Shown piece by piece: positions 5,211 through 5,319 of a stretch of DNA of 5,319 bases. Source of the DNA: Sphaerochaetaceae bacterium (GTDB lineage Bacteria > Spirochaetota > Spirochaetia > Sphaerochaetales > Sphaerochaetaceae); NCBI GenBank assembly GCA_023231265.1, contig JALNVT010000174.1, forward strand, positions 1 through 5,319, read 5' to 3'. The notes beneath the pieces were generated by a model. The model ran no database searches. It had not been told where the DNA came from and was given only the letters and a program-made list of their open reading frames with translations. The translations under genes were made by a program, and so were the position numbers. Numbering within the stretch: the stretch's first letter is position 1; every line of letters starts with the position of its first letter.

Positions 5211-5319
5211 AGATTTAAATAATCAAATTAGATTAAATAAAATGAAGCAACCATCTAAATACATTTTATCACAATTATTGATTAAGAAAATATTAAAATA
5301 CTGAGCATCACATAAAAAA

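Noticed and set aside
5262..5312. TGTGA-like half sites (minus strand) suggesting CRP binding upstream of the dehydrogenase
   Set aside because: Each has only one good half; the opposite halves do not match, and the sites are far from the promoter.
1..5319. CRISPR array, attachment sites, rRNA or replication origin
   Set aside because: No regularly spaced repeats, tRNA-anchored duplications, rRNA-like or origin-like repeat sets were seen.

Overview
This 5.3 kb window is AT-rich bacterial DNA with strong AAGGAG-type ribosome binding sites and T-tailed intrinsic terminators. A tripartite tricarboxylate transporter (TTT) operon, a DUF4143-type ATPase and a D-2-hydroxyacid dehydrogenase together suggest a host-associated or anaerobic low-GC bacterium. 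The gene style reminds me of Succinivibrionaceae-like gammaproteobacteria, but this is an impression from protein phrasing; a Firmicute is not excluded.

Layout, left to right. (1) 1-117 is the 3' end of tctB, the small TTT membrane subunit. It is followed 15 nt later by a complete tctA (133-1653, + strand), the large permease, which ends in an intrinsic terminator (1676-1712). (2) 1713-2329 has no recognisable gene but is unusually rich in short inverted repeats, including two overlapping CA-centred dyads and a nested inverted repeat. An operator-like cluster lies just before the next gene. (3) 2330-3679 (+) encodes a 449-aa AAA/DUF4143 ATPase starting at GTG. Its Walker motifs are intact, but two of the expected nuclease-like residues in the C-terminal domain are replaced by valine. 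It ends in a strong terminator (3719-3755). (4) 3756-4173 is non-coding. It carries a candidate regulated promoter (TTGACA inside a 7-bp inverted repeat), a hairpin, and two convergent intrinsic terminators placed back to back. The plus-strand pieces together look like an undescribed small RNA gene of about 165 nt. (5) 4174-5133 (- strand) encodes a complete D-2-hydroxyacid dehydrogenase resembling hydroxypyruvate reductase/glycerate dehydrogenase. It has a good sigma-70 promoter and a GntR/FadR-like TGTATACA site upstream.

Working model (inference): the TTT transporter imports an organic (hydroxy)carboxylate, and the divergently regulated dehydrogenase may interconvert a D-2-hydroxyacid and a 2-oxoacid in the same catabolic route. 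The ATPase with its own control region sits between them and is probably functionally separate. The most interesting leads are the ATPase with a degenerated nuclease centre, the candidate sRNA between convergent genes, and the palindrome-rich gap after tctA.
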